Under the pieces are notes generated by a model. That model saw nothing but the letters and a program-made list of their open reading frames with translations. It was not told the origin of the DNA and ran no database searches. 35,523 nt of DNA from a virus. The position numbers and the translations under genes are program-made. Of the stretch, positions 12,906 through 22,063 are shown one piece after another (position 1 is the first letter of the stretch; every line of letters starts with the position of its first letter). The stretch lies in IMG/VR virus record IMGVR_UViG_3300047469_000375, positions 1-35,523 of that record; one strand, written 5' to 3'.

Positions 12906-14171
12906 TTACGTGTTGCGCTGCATTTTCCCCCATTCCCGTTCAACCGCCCGCTTGGCCGTCTTCTCGCTCGCATACAACCAACGTAGCCGCTTCGGCTTCG
13001 TCTGACCCCCGGCGGTTACCATCTTTTCTTTCCCGCTTTTCTTGTCCCGATAATTCGCACTGACCCCCGTGTTATCCCCCGCAGTCTCTTCTGCCAGGCC
13101 TTCAACCGTGTCTTCCGGCAGCTTGCTTTCCAGCTCCAAACTCATCGTATAGCCGCTGTCAGCACTGAGGCTGTGTTGCACATTGCCGCCGTACCAGATG
13201 ATCTCGTCGATTTCTTCCTTCACTCCCTGGAGCGTGTAGGTCAGTTCGGGGATCAGGTCTGGCCGGCCCATGGCGAGGGTGTAGCTGAGGGTGGCGCTGC
13301 CGCGCTGCAGCCGGTTGAACTCGGCACGCGCGGCACGCAGGGCGGATGGTTTATCGCTGTAGGTGTGGCGCAGATCCTTGAGGTTATCGCCACCGCCGGC
13401 AATGGCTTCCTGTTTCTTGGCGCTGTTCACGTCGTAGTAATACGCTCGCACACCGTCGTAGCTGTCGCGATCGGCCTGCAGGTAGCGGTGCTGATCACCG
13501 TCGGCACGGGTCAGGGTGATGTGGGGCAGATCCAGGCCACTGGCGGTCTTGCCACCACCGGCCGGAAGGCACAGCAGACACCCCGCCTTGACGGTGGCCA
13601 CCGCGTCGAACTCCTCCCCAAGACGGCAAATCAGATTGGCATCGGATTCGTTCGCCTGGTCGAGCTGCAGTATGGCTTGTGCGCCCAGGGCGTCGGACAC
13701 CACGGCCTTCAGGCTATTGCCGGTGGCGATATCGCGCAACACCTCGCCCAGGGTGGTGGTGTTCCAGCTGCGCTCGCGTTTGGTTTTCAGCCCCTTACGC
13801 AGATCGGCCGATCGGGCGCGAATGCTCAGCACGTCGGGCGCACCGCTGTGCTCGGTTTCGTCGACGGTGTAGGTGCCCTTGTCGACCAGGCCTGTGTCGC
13901 TCCAGCCGAGCCACAACTGCAGCACGGCGCCCCTGGGCGGGATGGACAGCAGTCCGTCATGATCACTCAGGGTGACACTGAGCTGGTCCGCCTCCAGACC
14001 GCGATTGTCGGTCAGCTCCAGCCCCATCAGCCGTGGACTGATCAAATGCGCAATGTCGTTGCCGTCGACCGTCAGGCGAAACGCCGGAACGGGATAGGCG
14101 GTGAGGTTGCGGTATTTTTCGAGCGCGTCGGCCAGGTAGCCGGTGACGCCGGCAATGGCGGCTTCGATCAC
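12906..14171 (-). CDS. D: baseplate hub / late control protein gpD
   Basis: The 421-aa protein matches the P2 gpD family: PAFRLTVDGNDIAHLISPRL near the N-terminus, then LELTDNRGLEADQLSVTLSD, a beta-rich core and a C-terminal basic tail. gpD is the baseplate hub, equivalent to T4 gp27, and links the tail tube to the spike. Length is a little above P2 gpD because of the extra C-terminal segment with KKSGKEKMV and LRWLYASEKTAKRAVEREWG, which looks like an additional small module. It starts at GTG 14171, overlapping U by GTGA, with GAGG upstream. It is the last gene of the F operon. Confidence 0.93.
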   Translation of the reverse strand: MIEAAIAGVTGYLADALEKYRNLTAYPVPAFRLTVDGNDIAHLISPRLMGLELTDNRGLEADQLSVTLSDHDGLLSIPPRGAVLQLWLGWSDTGLVDKGTYTVDETEHSGAPDVLSIRARSADLRKGLKTKRERSWNTTTLGEVLRDIATGNSLKAVVSDALGAQAILQLDQANESDANLICRLGEEFDAVATVKAGCLLCLPAGGGKTASGLDLPHITLTRADGDQHRYLQADRDSYDGVRAYYYDVNSAKKQEAIAGGGDNLKDLRHTYSDKPSALRAARAEFNRLQRGSATLSYTLAMGRPDLIPELTYTLQGVKEEIDEIIWYGGNVQHSLSADSGYTMSLELESKLPEDTVEGLAEETAGDNTGVSANYRDKKSGKEKMVTAGGQTKPKRLRWLYASEKTAKRAVEREWGKMQRNT

Positions 14172-14608
14172 AACAGACCTCGCAGGACGTTGAGTCCGCT
14201 GCTGATGGCGGAGCCGAGCAGGTCGATGCGTCCGTCATCGATGCGCTTGAGCGACAGGTTGAACTCGATCCGCCGAGCGGCGCCGTCCGGAAAGAACAAG
14301 CTGCGGGTCTCGCTCACGCTTTCAATGATCCACAGTCCGCACAGGCGCCCGGTGCCCTCGATCATCGGCCAGGCCTTGCCGGTGTCGGCCATGAAGCGCA
14401 GGGCGTCCAGACTCAGGGCGGTACCGGCAAGCTCCGGCAGGATGATGCCGGGGAGGGTGATGGCGTCTTCACCGCGTCCCAGGAACTGGCGCGCGGGCTG
14501 GGCGCCGATGCGGTTACTGCTGGGATGGCGCCAATCCGTCTGGCGTTGCATCTCCTGATACGCAGCTGTGTGCAGGCTGAACACGAACATGCCGAGGGCA
14601 AGCATCAT
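14168..14608 (-). CDS. U: tail protein gpU
   Basis: The 146-aa protein has MLALGMFVFSLHTAAYQEMQ at the N-terminus and later LPGIILPELAGTALSLDALR, typical of P2 gpU, which acts at the tail-tube end during tail completion and baseplate assembly. Two ATGs lie in tandem at 14608 and 14605; GGAG is eight bases before the first. It sits between T and D as in P2 and overlaps D. Confidence 0.93.
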   Translation of the reverse strand: MMLALGMFVFSLHTAAYQEMQRQTDWRHPSSNRIGAQPARQFLGRGEDAITLPGIILPELAGTALSLDALRFMADTGKAWPMIEGTGRLCGLWIIESVSETRSLFFPDGAARRIEFNLSLKRIDDGRIDLLGSAISSGLNVLRGLL

Positions 14609-14613
14609 AAAAA

Positions 14614-17166
14614 CTACTCCAGGTCAGTCAGGCGGCTGCGTTGGCGGGCGGCTTTCTGGCTGGCATGACTCGCCAGTTCGGCGCGCACCGCACGCGCGAT
14701 CGCTTGGGCATCCATGCCCGGTGCGGGGTGGATATTGATTTCGTAGTGATCATGGCTGTCATAGGACGGTGCGGCGGCGCTGCTCAGTGGCGGGCGCTCA
14801 TCCACCGCCAGTGCCGGCATCGACGCCGTCCCCACGGCCAGCATGCCGGCGGCCGTGAGTTGCTGAGTCATCCGGCCCATCGAGCTGAGCGGGCCTTTGG
14901 CCCCGTCATCCAGTCCTTGGGTGAGCCCTTCCATGGTGAATCCGCCCAGTTCGGCGAACACCCGCGAGGGGCTGTGAATCCCCAGCTTTTCCTTAAACCA
15001 GCCGGTGGCGGAGTCGCCCAGCTCCGACATGGTTTCTTTGAGTGCGCCGAATTTGTTGGAGATGCCATTCACCAAACCGTCGATGATCATGCCGCCAAAG
15101 CTGGTAAAGCGGTTCGGCAGATCCACGCCCAGGTACGACATCACCCCAGCGAAAGCCTGGTACAACAGGCCCAGCGGGCTGAAGTTCATCAGGGTCTGGA
15201 CGATGCCCCCCACGCCGCCGCTGAAACCGGCTTTGATCTCCGCCCAGGCGTTGGTGAAGTAGCTTTTGACCGCGTCCCAGTTGGCGTAGATCAGGTAAGC
15301 GGCGGCAGCGATCGCCGTGATGGCCAGGCCGATCGGGTTGAGCATCAAGGCCCGGCCGATCATCAGCAGCCCCTTGGCGACAAAGGGCAGCACGGTTTTA
15401 CCCAGGTTCCAGAACAGGCCAATCAAACCGGGCAGGCGGATGCCCAGTTGCGCGAGCATCAGGCGCAGCGCGATGAAGGGCAGTAAGGCGCTGCCGACCG
15501 TGACCAGTAATCCGCCCAACCCCACGGCCAGCGCCGCCACAATGGCCACCGTCTTGACCAGGCCGGAGGCCAGTTTGGGATTCTCTGCTGCCCAGGATTT
15601 CACGTCACGAATGATCTCCGTGACGGACTGCGCCAGTCCGCGCAGCGGGCCATCCTGCTGCTCCTGCAGTTCAATGCCCAGATCCTGCCAGGCACTGCCC
15701 AGGGTGGTCAGGTCACCTTTGAGGTTATCGGCCATGACCTTGGCGGTTTTGCTGGCTTCGCCTTCGGTTTTTTTCAGTGTGGCGATGAGCTTTTGCAGTT
15801 CGCCAGAACCAGCCTGGTCCACCAGTTGCGCCATGCCCTTGACCGCCTCGGCGCCGGCGATGGCCTTGAGCAGCCCGCCCTTGGTGGCGGTGCCCATGCC
15901 TTTGGTCTTGTCGTGAATCTCTTTGAGAATGTCGGGCATCTGCCGCAGGTTGCCATTGGCATCGACCGTGTTGATCTTCAATTGATCCAGAGCCGCCGCA
16001 GCGGCTTTGGGCGGCGTGGCCAATCGGTTCATGACGGTGCTCAGCGCAGTACCGCCCATGCTGCCTTGCAGACCGGCGTCGCCGAGTTTACCCGCCATCG
16101 CGGCGGCGACTTCCAGCTCGACGCCATAGGTCTTGGCCATCGGCGCCGCATATTTCATGGTTTCGCCGAGCATGGCCAAGTCGGTGTTGGAGCGGGTGAA
16201 GGTGCCCACCAGGACGTCACCGAGCCGCCCCATCTGGTCGGCCGACATCCCCAGCCCCGACATGATATTCGAGGCGATATCGGCGGTTTGTGCCAATTCA
16301 GCGCCGCCGGCCGCTGCCAGATCGAGCATGCCGGGCATGGCGTCCTTGATGGCTTTGGGATCGAAACCCGCCATGCCTAGAAAACCTTGGGCATCGGCGG
16401 CCTGGCCAGCGGTGAACATGGTTGAACCACCCAGCTCCCGAGACTGATTGCGCAGCCCTTTCATTTCGTCGGAATTGCCGTCCAAGCGGGTTATGGCCTG
16501 CACCCGGCTCATGCTGGCATCGAACTCCATACCCGGAGCAAGCACACGGGCACCGCCATACAGGGCCGCGCCGCCTGCGGCCATGCCGGCCGCGCCTTTG
16601 CCCGCCAGTTGCCCGGCGAACTGCTGCTGTTTGTCATGGATGCCGCGGGCTTTGGCCAAGGCATTTTGCTGCTTGGTCACCGCGCTCAGCCGTTCCTTTT
16701 GCGTGGTCAACGCACGATTGGCCGCATCGATAGACGTCTTCAGACGGCTTTCCGTGGTGCCCAGTTGAGTAGTGGCGATGCCGGCCTCTTTCAGTTTGGC
16801 GATGTGGGGGGCCAGCCCCCGGCGCTGCTCCTGGAGTTTGCCGGTCAAGTCGCGCACCGCTTCATGCGCCTTGCGAAAATCGTTTTTAAACTTGGTCGAC
16901 GCTTCGCCACTGCTGCCCAGGGCTGTTTTCATGTCGCGCAGGTGGGCCTGCGCTTTGACCAGATGCGTGGAGGTGCCCGCGATGGCGTCCTGTTGTTTTT
17001 TGAAGGACGACACGTTGGCCTGTTGCGTCTTCAACGCCTTGAGTTGCTCGTTGGCCGCTTTCAAGGCTCGGGCGGTCTCGGTGCTGCCGCCATAGATCTT
17101 TTTCAACGGGCCAGTCACGCGATCAATGGCGTTGAGCAGTACCTGGATTTTTAAATCATTGGCCAT
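14614..17166 (-). CDS. T: tape measure protein gpT
   Basis: The 850-aa protein has an N-terminal coiled-coil region (about 1-190, with repeated K/Q/A-rich heptads), the TP901-type tape-measure core (GMEFDASMSRVQAITRLDGN, then MKGLRNQSRELGGSTMFT), a central hydrophobic stretch (LASGLVKTVAIVAALAVGLG and following) and a C-terminal segment with WFKEKLGIHSPSRVFAELGG. It sets tail length and fills the tube. ATG 17166 overlaps the end of the E' frame by 11 bp, as expected for the E+E'-T arrangement. Length is similar to P2 gpT (about 815). Confidence 0.95.
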   Translation of the reverse strand: MANDLKIQVLLNAIDRVTGPLKKIYGGSTETARALKAANEQLKALKTQQANVSSFKKQQDAIAGTSTHLVKAQAHLRDMKTALGSSGEASTKFKNDFRKAHEAVRDLTGKLQEQRRGLAPHIAKLKEAGIATTQLGTTESRLKTSIDAANRALTTQKERLSAVTKQQNALAKARGIHDKQQQFAGQLAGKGAAGMAAGGAALYGGARVLAPGMEFDASMSRVQAITRLDGNSDEMKGLRNQSRELGGSTMFTAGQAADAQGFLGMAGFDPKAIKDAMPGMLDLAAAGGAELAQTADIASNIMSGLGMSADQMGRLGDVLVGTFTRSNTDLAMLGETMKYAAPMAKTYGVELEVAAAMAGKLGDAGLQGSMGGTALSTVMNRLATPPKAAAAALDQLKINTVDANGNLRQMPDILKEIHDKTKGMGTATKGGLLKAIAGAEAVKGMAQLVDQAGSGELQKLIATLKKTEGEASKTAKVMADNLKGDLTTLGSAWQDLGIELQEQQDGPLRGLAQSVTEIIRDVKSWAAENPKLASGLVKTVAIVAALAVGLGGLLVTVGSALLPFIALRLMLAQLGIRLPGLIGLFWNLGKTVLPFVAKGLLMIGRALMLNPIGLAITAIAAAAYLIYANWDAVKSYFTNAWAEIKAGFSGGVGGIVQTLMNFSPLGLLYQAFAGVMSYLGVDLPNRFTSFGGMIIDGLVNGISNKFGALKETMSELGDSATGWFKEKLGIHSPSRVFAELGGFTMEGLTQGLDDGAKGPLSSMGRMTQQLTAAGMLAVGTASMPALAVDERPPLSSAAAPSYDSHDHYEINIHPAPGMDAQAIARAVRAELASHASQKAARQRSRLTDLE

Positions 17167-17326
17167 CGGCGCTATGCCTCACCCGTGCGCGTTCGCGCCA
17201 CTGCATCAATTCCTTCAGGCCCAGCCCATCCATGTCGGCCGGTGCCCAGTGAAAAACCACGGCCAGATCCGCCATGGCGTCTTCTACGCAACGAGGGATG
17301 CGTCCGTCTTCATTGACTTCGGCAAC
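17156..17326 (-). CDS. gpE' extension, made by -1 frameshift from E
   Basis: This frame encodes VAEVNEDGRIPRCVEDAMAD, then LAVVFHWAPADMDGLGLKEL and MQWRERARV, the conserved P2 GpE' sequence. It is reached from gene E by a -1 shift at T TTT TTG, giving a fusion of about 158 residues (102 from E and 56 from E'). The fusion and E alone act as tail assembly chaperones that recruit the tube protein to the tape measure. An internal ATG at 17275 is often annotated as a separate 39-aa GpE protein, but the frameshift explains it better. Confidence 0.85.
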   Translation of the reverse strand, partial: VAEVNEDGRIPRCVEDAMADLAVVFHWAPADMDGLGLKELMQWRERARVRHSADGQ

Positions 17327-17631
17327 AAAAAATTCATGATCTTGCTCCCGCAAGCCACCAGATCAGCCGGGTCCATGTTGGCCACTTCCGGAGCACTGAT
17401 GCTCGGGGTGCAGAGACGCGGCAGGACCTTGATCAGGCTGGCCACGTCCAGGCCCAAGAGTTCAGACAATTGCACGCCGCGCAGTTCGCCGGCACTGGGC
17501 TTGCGCAAGGTCAGGCTGGTGATTTCCTGCAGACCACGTTTGATCGGGGTTTCGAGGACGATGACGTTCTCGTTGACGGCGATTTCTTCGGCGGAGGCGT
17601 CAGTGTTGGCGTTTTCCGGGGTGGTTTTCAT
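17284..17631 (-). CDS. E: tail assembly chaperone gpE
   Basis: The 115-aa protein contains VIVLETPIKRGLQEITSLTL, then LRKPSAGELRGVQLSELLGL and LPRLCTPSISAPEVANMDPA, the P2 gpE (TAC) pattern. It is the zero-frame product; a fraction of ribosomes slip near codon 102 to make E+E'. ATG 17631 has AAGGAA seven bases upstream. The gene sits between FII and T, as in P2. Confidence 0.92.
   Translation of the reverse strand: MKTTPENANTDASAEEIAVNENVIVLETPIKRGLQEITSLTLRKPSAGELRGVQLSELLGLDVASLIKVLPRLCTPSISAPEVANMDPADLVACGSKIMNFLLPKSMKTDASLVA
17326..17332 (-). promoter_or_regulatory. T6G slippery site for -1 frameshifting
   Basis: The minus strand reads T TTT TTG in the E frame (AAT TTT TTG TTG); after slippage the next codon is GTT in the E' frame. 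This is the same heptamer that P2 uses between E and E'. Confidence 0.88.
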
Positions 17632-17672
17632 GCGGTATTCCTTGGGTAGTTGAGCTTAAAGGGTGGGTTTGA

Positions 17673-18188
17673 TCAGATGCCCAGCGCGTTGCGCTGCTTG
17701 GCGAGCAGGTCGACGCCGTCGACCTTCTCGATGAAGTTGAGCAGGTCGATTTCGATGATGTCTTCGCCGTCGACCGTCAGCTTGTAATAGCTGCAGGTGG
17801 TGGTGATGCTGTGTTCGGTGTCTTCGCCGGGTTGGGCATCGCCCATCTCGATGGTTTCGTGACGACCGCGCACCACGATTTCGACGTTGCTCGTCTCCTC
17901 GGTGTCGTCCTGCTGAAAGGCGCCGGTGAAGCGCAGCAGCACACCGGAGGCCTTGATCATGCCGAACTGGCGCAACGAGATCAGATCGAGGCCACCGGTT
18001 TTCCATTCCAGTTGAATGCCGTCGTCGGAAAAGCCCAGGTCCGCCTTGACCGGGCCGTTCATGCCGCCGCCGCGATAGCTTTCCATCTTGCGACCGAGCG
18101 AAGGCAGGGTGACGGACTTGGAAACGCCCAGGTAGCTATGGCCGTCGTTAAAAAGGTTCAGGTTCTTGAGTTTGCGGGGCATGGCCAT
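17673..18188 (-). CDS. FII: major tail tube protein gpFII
   Basis: The 171-aa protein begins MAMPRKLKNLNLFNDGHSYL and contains VTLPSLGRKMESYRGGGMNG, TGGLDLISLRQFG and SYYKLTVDGEDIIEIDLLNF, all standard for P2-type tail tubes. It forms the inner tube of the contractile tail. GGAG lies about nine bases before ATG 18188. It directly follows the sheath gene and precedes E. Confidence 0.95.
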   Translation of the reverse strand: MAMPRKLKNLNLFNDGHSYLGVSKSVTLPSLGRKMESYRGGGMNGPVKADLGFSDDGIQLEWKTGGLDLISLRQFGMIKASGVLLRFTGAFQQDDTEETSNVEIVVRGRHETIEMGDAQPGEDTEHSITTTCSYYKLTVDGEDIIEIDLLNFIEKVDGVDLLAKQRNALGI

Positions 18189-18246
18189 GAAGGGGTTCTC
18201 CGATCGGCGGGTGGGTGGTTGCCTCCCTCACAAAGGGAGGCCCGGG

Positions 18247-19419
18247 TTAGCTCTTGATGCGGCTCGAGAAATCGACCAGGTAACGGTCGGTGATGCGCTG
18301 ACGCAGGGTCAGGTTCTCCAGCGGCGGCACCGGGGTGTAGTCGTAATCGATGTAGAGCTGGCCGGCCTTGAGCGTGGTTTCGTCGTTGATGTCGTCAGGG
18401 AACCAGGCACTGCCACCGATCAAGTAACCACCGGCCACCATTTCGCGGAACTTGTCGTTGATGCTTTCGAGCATGTCGCGCACCAGCGAAGGGTGCATGG
18501 GGATGTCCATGGCCCACATTTGCGCGTTGGCCATGGTGTCGGCCAGCACGTGGGCGGTACGGGTGTAGTTCTCGAAAGCGAACAGCGGGTCAGTGCTGCA
18601 GGTGCGACTGCCCCAGAAGCGATAACCGCCCTCGTTGATCAGGGTGGTGACTTCATTGCCGTTGAGGTAGTTGGCATCGGTGGCCGTGTTCTGCAGGTCC
18701 CAGAACACGTCGGCACTGATCCCGGTGACGCCGTTGACGGCGACGTTGGACAGGGTTTTATGCCAGCCAATTTCCTGGTCGATCTTGGCGCGCAGGCCCA
18801 AGGCACGGGCCACGGCAGGCGCGGCGACGGTGGCACTGGTGGCGGTGTTCCAGTTCTGGAAGTCCGGCCAGATGACCATGACCTCGCGTGCACCGAAGTT
18901 CTCGCGGTAGGCGGTGGCTTCTTCCTTGGTCTGGCAGTCCCACGCGCTGACGTAGGCGAAGGCGCGCAGTTGCTGGGCAATGGCGACCAGCGCGGTGGCC
19001 ACTGGCAACGAATCCAGACCTGGCACACCCAAAATACGCGGGGTGACCTTCAGGCGGCCTTTGGACGCGAGCAAGGCTTTCATGCCGGTGTATTTGCCGC
19101 TGGCATTGGTGGTGCCGATCAGGTTGCTGGTGGTCTCGGCGTCAGTCTTGCCCTTGGTCACCCGCACCACCACGGTGAGCGGTTTGGTCTGGTCGGCGAT
19201 CGCCTGCAGGCTGGCGGATAGGGTGCCTTCGGTACCGGCCTTGCCGATCGCGGTTTGCACGTTGGTGATCAGGACCGGGGTGTCCAGGGGGAAAACGGTG
19301 GGGTCCGCGTCTTCGGCGGTACAGACCAGACCGATGACAGCGGTGGAAACGGTGCGAATGGGGCGAGTGCCCTCGTTGATTTCGAGGACACGGACGCCGT
19401 GGTGGTATTCGTCGGCCAT
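18247..19419 (-). CDS. FI: tail sheath protein gpFI
   Basis: The 390-aa protein starts MADEYHHGVRVLEINEGTRP and has STAVIGLVCTAEDADP, FAYVSAWDCQTKEEATAYRE, INEGGYRFWGSRTCSTDPLF and a C-terminal YTPVPPLENLTLRQRITDRY. Length matches P2 FI (396). It forms the contractile sheath. The upstream frame to 19536 is not used because MADEYHHG is the family start. It is the first gene behind the late box at 19493-19512, with about 75 bases between. Confidence 0.95.
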   Translation of the reverse strand: MADEYHHGVRVLEINEGTRPIRTVSTAVIGLVCTAEDADPTVFPLDTPVLITNVQTAIGKAGTEGTLSASLQAIADQTKPLTVVVRVTKGKTDAETTSNLIGTTNASGKYTGMKALLASKGRLKVTPRILGVPGLDSLPVATALVAIAQQLRAFAYVSAWDCQTKEEATAYRENFGAREVMVIWPDFQNWNTATSATVAAPAVARALGLRAKIDQEIGWHKTLSNVAVNGVTGISADVFWDLQNTATDANYLNGNEVTTLINEGGYRFWGSRTCSTDPLFAFENYTRTAHVLADTMANAQMWAMDIPMHPSLVRDMLESINDKFREMVAGGYLIGGSAWFPDDINDETTLKAGQLYIDYDYTPVPPLENLTLRQRITDRYLVDFSSRIKS

Positions 19420-19492
19420 GAGGTTGCCTGCGCAGTGATGAAAGACTCTGCACAGGCTGCCGCGCGCGCGCCGTTGGGGCGAGCGCGCAGGG

Positions 19493-19512
19493 TTGTAGGC
19501 AGGGGCGTTACA
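19493..19512 (-). promoter_or_regulatory. predicted Ogr-binding box of the FI-D operon (PF)
   Basis: TTGTAG (19493-19498) and TTACA (19508-19512) are nine bases apart, identical to the boxes upstream of V and O. Centre about 84 bp before the FI start. If activation is centred near -55 as in P2, transcription would start about 30 bases before FI. Confidence 0.75.
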
Positions 19513-19547
19513 GGCAACAGAAAAAAAGGCGGGCAATTGTGCCGGCG

Positions 19548-19976
19548 TTAGTGGCGCTGCTCCATGAGCCAGCCGGGTTGGATTGGGCGTTGGTCTTGCC
19601 GGGGAAAGCCTGACGCCTGCGGCCAGTCACGCAATTGCCGGCGGTACTGCTGCAGTTCGCTGTATTGCTCCACGCTCAGGGTGCAGCGCGATTGGCTTTC
19701 CAGCTCGTCGCGATGACGCGAGACGCGGGCATCGGTGACCAGGAGCTCGCTGTCACGCCAGGCACGCTCGATGATGGCCAGGGTCTCCTGTGACGCCGGC
19801 AGCGGGTCAGCGAGCATGGGCAGGCCATCGTTGCCCATCACCACACGCTTGCCCTGCGCCGGCCCCGCGATCAACTGCGCGTACAGCTCGTCGGTAAGTT
19901 CGACGGCGTCTTCAGGAATGTTGTCGCCGTTGATTTCGACGCTGAAGAAACCGGCGGCGGACGCTGAATAGAACAT
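19548..19976 (-). CDS. tail fibre assembly chaperone
   Basis: The 142-aa protein begins MFYSASAAGFFSVEINGDNI and continues PEDAVELTDELYAQLIAGPA, the Caudo_TAP pattern of tail-fibre assembly proteins. It helps fold or trimerise the fibre encoded immediately upstream (gpH). The C-terminal part (SRHRDELESQSRCTLSVEQY, then RRQLRDWPQ) is typical. It occupies the place of P2 gene G and ends just before the FI promoter box. Confidence 0.88.
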   Translation of the reverse strand: MFYSASAAGFFSVEINGDNIPEDAVELTDELYAQLIAGPAQGKRVVMGNDGLPMLADPLPASQETLAIIERAWRDSELLVTDARVSRHRDELESQSRCTLSVEQYSELQQYRRQLRDWPQASGFPRQDQRPIQPGWLMEQRH

Positions 19977-19988
19977 GTTTTTCTCCCC

Positions 19989-21497
19989 TTAAAAACCAAT
20001 GGCGAACCAGTCAAAGCCCGCTCCAGAAGGCGCATTGTTGAGGTTCAACAGCACCGTGGCGCCGTACGCATTTCTTGAGTGGTTACCGACATGGATGGCC
20101 ACATTGGGCGCGAACCACCGCGCGGTCGCGGTAAAGCCACGGACGGCGTTGGGGAAGGCGACCGGAAAGCTGAACGAGGCGTAGCCATTGCCATCCGAAA
20201 TGCCGGCCCCCCATTGCAGAATCGTGCCGCCTTCCAGTTTTTGGTATCCGCTTTCTCCCATGTAGCGCTGGAAGCTGGACAGGTGGGCATAGTTGGCCGC
20301 TACCCAGCTTTCGAACGCCAGGTTGCCAAAGTCAGAGCTGTCCACCTCCAACTTGACCTTGCCGGCCGCGTCATAACCGATTTTCACCTGGTTTGAATAC
20401 TGCCCGGCCCCTGTGCCCTGTTGCACCGGGGTAAAGCCCAGTTTCGGCTCCTTGCCGGCCAAGGCTTTGGCCATGCTCGCGGCAAACTCCGGATCGTTCG
20501 CCAGTGCCTGGGCCAGTCCGCCCAAGGTTTTCAGTCCCTCGGGCGCGGAGCCGATCAACCTGGTGAGCGCTGCCTGCACAAACGCGGTATTGGCCAACTG
20601 CTCGGTATCGGTACCCGCTGCCGCCGTCGGGGCGGTCGGTGTGTCGATGAAAGCGGGCGAGACCAGCGGCGCCAGGCCCTCGGTGATGTTCTGAAAGGCC
20701 AGTTCCGTCTCGCCTAGCTCGATCGGCGCGTTGGTGGTCAGCAGCCACAAGGTATCGGCGTGGATGCTGCCTTCCTGCACGACCACGGTCAGGCCGGCAG
20801 TCACCTGCACGCTGGAACGGGCGTCGGCCGTGCGTCGCCACACGCCGAGGCCGGCGATGTAGAGGCCGTTGTCCGCCGCGCGCGCCTGCTGTTTGACCAG
20901 GACGCGATCGCCGGCGGCCAGGGCCACGTCATCAATGGTCTGCAGGTCGGTCAGGGCGATGTTGGTCGTGGTCGCCACCCGCACGGCCTGCTTGGCGCCG
21001 CGCTTGTCCAGTTCCTCGCGCACTTTGCTGTTCACGTAGGTGTGGGAGGCGAGCACCACGCCGGGATTGAACTGCAGCTCAATGTTGCTGGTGTTGCTCA
21101 CGGCAATGAGCATGCGCACCACCTGCGTGCGGCCGGTGCCTTGGGTCAGTAGCGGTTTGAACGACGGCGCGCAGTTGGCCACCGCGACCAGGTCGCCGTC
21201 CGCGTCATACAGACCCAGCTCACGCACCCACCAGCCACCGACGTTTTCCGGCAGGATCTGCTCGGCCAGGATCAGAGCCGGGTGCTCCGGATCGACGCTC
21301 AACTGATTGAGCGGTGCGCGCCGGCGTTCGTTGATCAACTGGGTCTGCGAGGCCGCCGGAACGGGGTCGGTGCCGTTGGCATCCCCGACACCCATGTCGG
21401 TGATTTTCCAGCGCTGGCCCAAGGCGTCAGCAGCGGCCTGTTTGGCCAGGCCCACGGTGGTGAGGATGGCGGAGAACTGCGAAGTCTGGTCGATCAT
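19989..21497 (-). CDS. H: tail fibre protein gpH
   Basis: The 502-aa protein has the phage tail-collar fibre N-terminus (FSAILTTVGLAKQAAADALG, then KITDMGVGDANGTDPVPA) that joins the baseplate, a repetitive middle (TNIALTDLQTIDDVALAAGD) and a C-terminal gp53-like receptor-binding knob that starts near QKLEGGTILQWGAGISDGNG and ends FDWFAIGF. It determines host range. ATG 21497 overlaps gene I as ATGA. Shorter than P2 gpH (669), as is usual for Pseudomonas relatives. The tip is expected to be the most variable part. Confidence 0.92.
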   Translation of the reverse strand: MIDQTSQFSAILTTVGLAKQAAADALGQRWKITDMGVGDANGTDPVPAASQTQLINERRRAPLNQLSVDPEHPALILAEQILPENVGGWWVRELGLYDADGDLVAVANCAPSFKPLLTQGTGRTQVVRMLIAVSNTSNIELQFNPGVVLASHTYVNSKVREELDKRGAKQAVRVATTTNIALTDLQTIDDVALAAGDRVLVKQQARAADNGLYIAGLGVWRRTADARSSVQVTAGLTVVVQEGSIHADTLWLLTTNAPIELGETELAFQNITEGLAPLVSPAFIDTPTAPTAAAGTDTEQLANTAFVQAALTRLIGSAPEGLKTLGGLAQALANDPEFAASMAKALAGKEPKLGFTPVQQGTGAGQYSNQVKIGYDAAGKVKLEVDSSDFGNLAFESWVAANYAHLSSFQRYMGESGYQKLEGGTILQWGAGISDGNGYASFSFPVAFPNAVRGFTATARWFAPNVAIHVGNHSRNAYGATVLLNLNNAPSGAGFDWFAIGF

Positions 21498-22063
21498 GGG
21501 GTGACATCCGAAGGGGTAGAGGTGTAACCGGGCGGGTACACGGTGATTTCGTCGCCTTCCTGGACACAGGCGCCGAGGTAGAAACGCCCGGCGGTTTCCA
21601 GGTTGATGGCCAGCCCGATCAAGTGCCGGCTGCGCGGCTTGGCGTCATCGATGAGAAAGGTCAGCTCCTGGTACACCTCATCGGTGATGCCGGTATCGAG
21701 CACGCCGACCTTGATGGAAAACGTGCCCGGCACGCCTTCGGGTCGCAGCTGCCACCACTCGACGACCTCAATCAGGTAGCCCAACGGTTCCACCACCCGG
21801 CGCAGCGCGCCGATGGTGCCCTTGTGCGAATGGATGTAATAGGCCGAGCGAATGGCGGCGCGCTTGGTGGTTTCGCTCCACTGGCTGTCCCAGCGATCCA
21901 CGGAAAACGCCCAGGCCAGGTACGGCAGCAGCTCGAGCGGACACAGCGACGGGTTCCACAACTGACGCAACGGCACCGGCGTGCGCTGAATCTGCGCCAG
22001 GGCCTCGGCGGCCAAGCGCTCCAGGTGCGTGGCATTCCCGGGCAGCAGCGAACGGTTCTTCAT
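21494..22063 (-). CDS. I: baseplate protein gpI
   Basis: The 189-aa protein contains RTPVPLRQLWNPSLCPLELL, then PYLAWAFSVDRWDSQWSETT and SAYYIHSHKGTIGALRRVVE, characteristic of P2 gpI (Tail_P2_I), a baseplate wedge component. ATG 22063 shares a base with the J stop (TGATG); the TTG at 22066 is less likely. GGGGGTGG lies upstream. Confidence 0.93.
   Translation of the reverse strand: MKNRSLLPGNATHLERLAAEALAQIQRTPVPLRQLWNPSLCPLELLPYLAWAFSVDRWDSQWSETTKRAAIRSAYYIHSHKGTIGALRRVVEPLGYLIEVVEWWQLRPEGVPGTFSIKVGVLDTGITDEVYQELTFLIDDAKPRSRHLIGLAINLETAGRFYLGACVQEGDEITVYPPGYTSTPSDVTP

Noticed and set aside
13173-14558. A 461-codon open frame antisense to D and U
   Set aside because: Antiparallel shadow of two well-identified tail genes.
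18166-19221. A 351-codon frame antisense to the sheath gene
   Set aside because: Shadow frame caused by high third-position GC.
19590-19610. A GGGGAAAGC stretch resembling part of the P2 cos sequence
   Set aside because: It lies inside the fibre chaperone gene, far from the expected cos location near Q, and the match is short.
21523-21540. TGTA-N10-TACA, a near copy of the late box, at the end of gene I
   Set aside because: The spacing is one base shorter, the inner G and outer T are not both present, and it encodes the conserved YPPGYTS end of gpI; no operon starts there.
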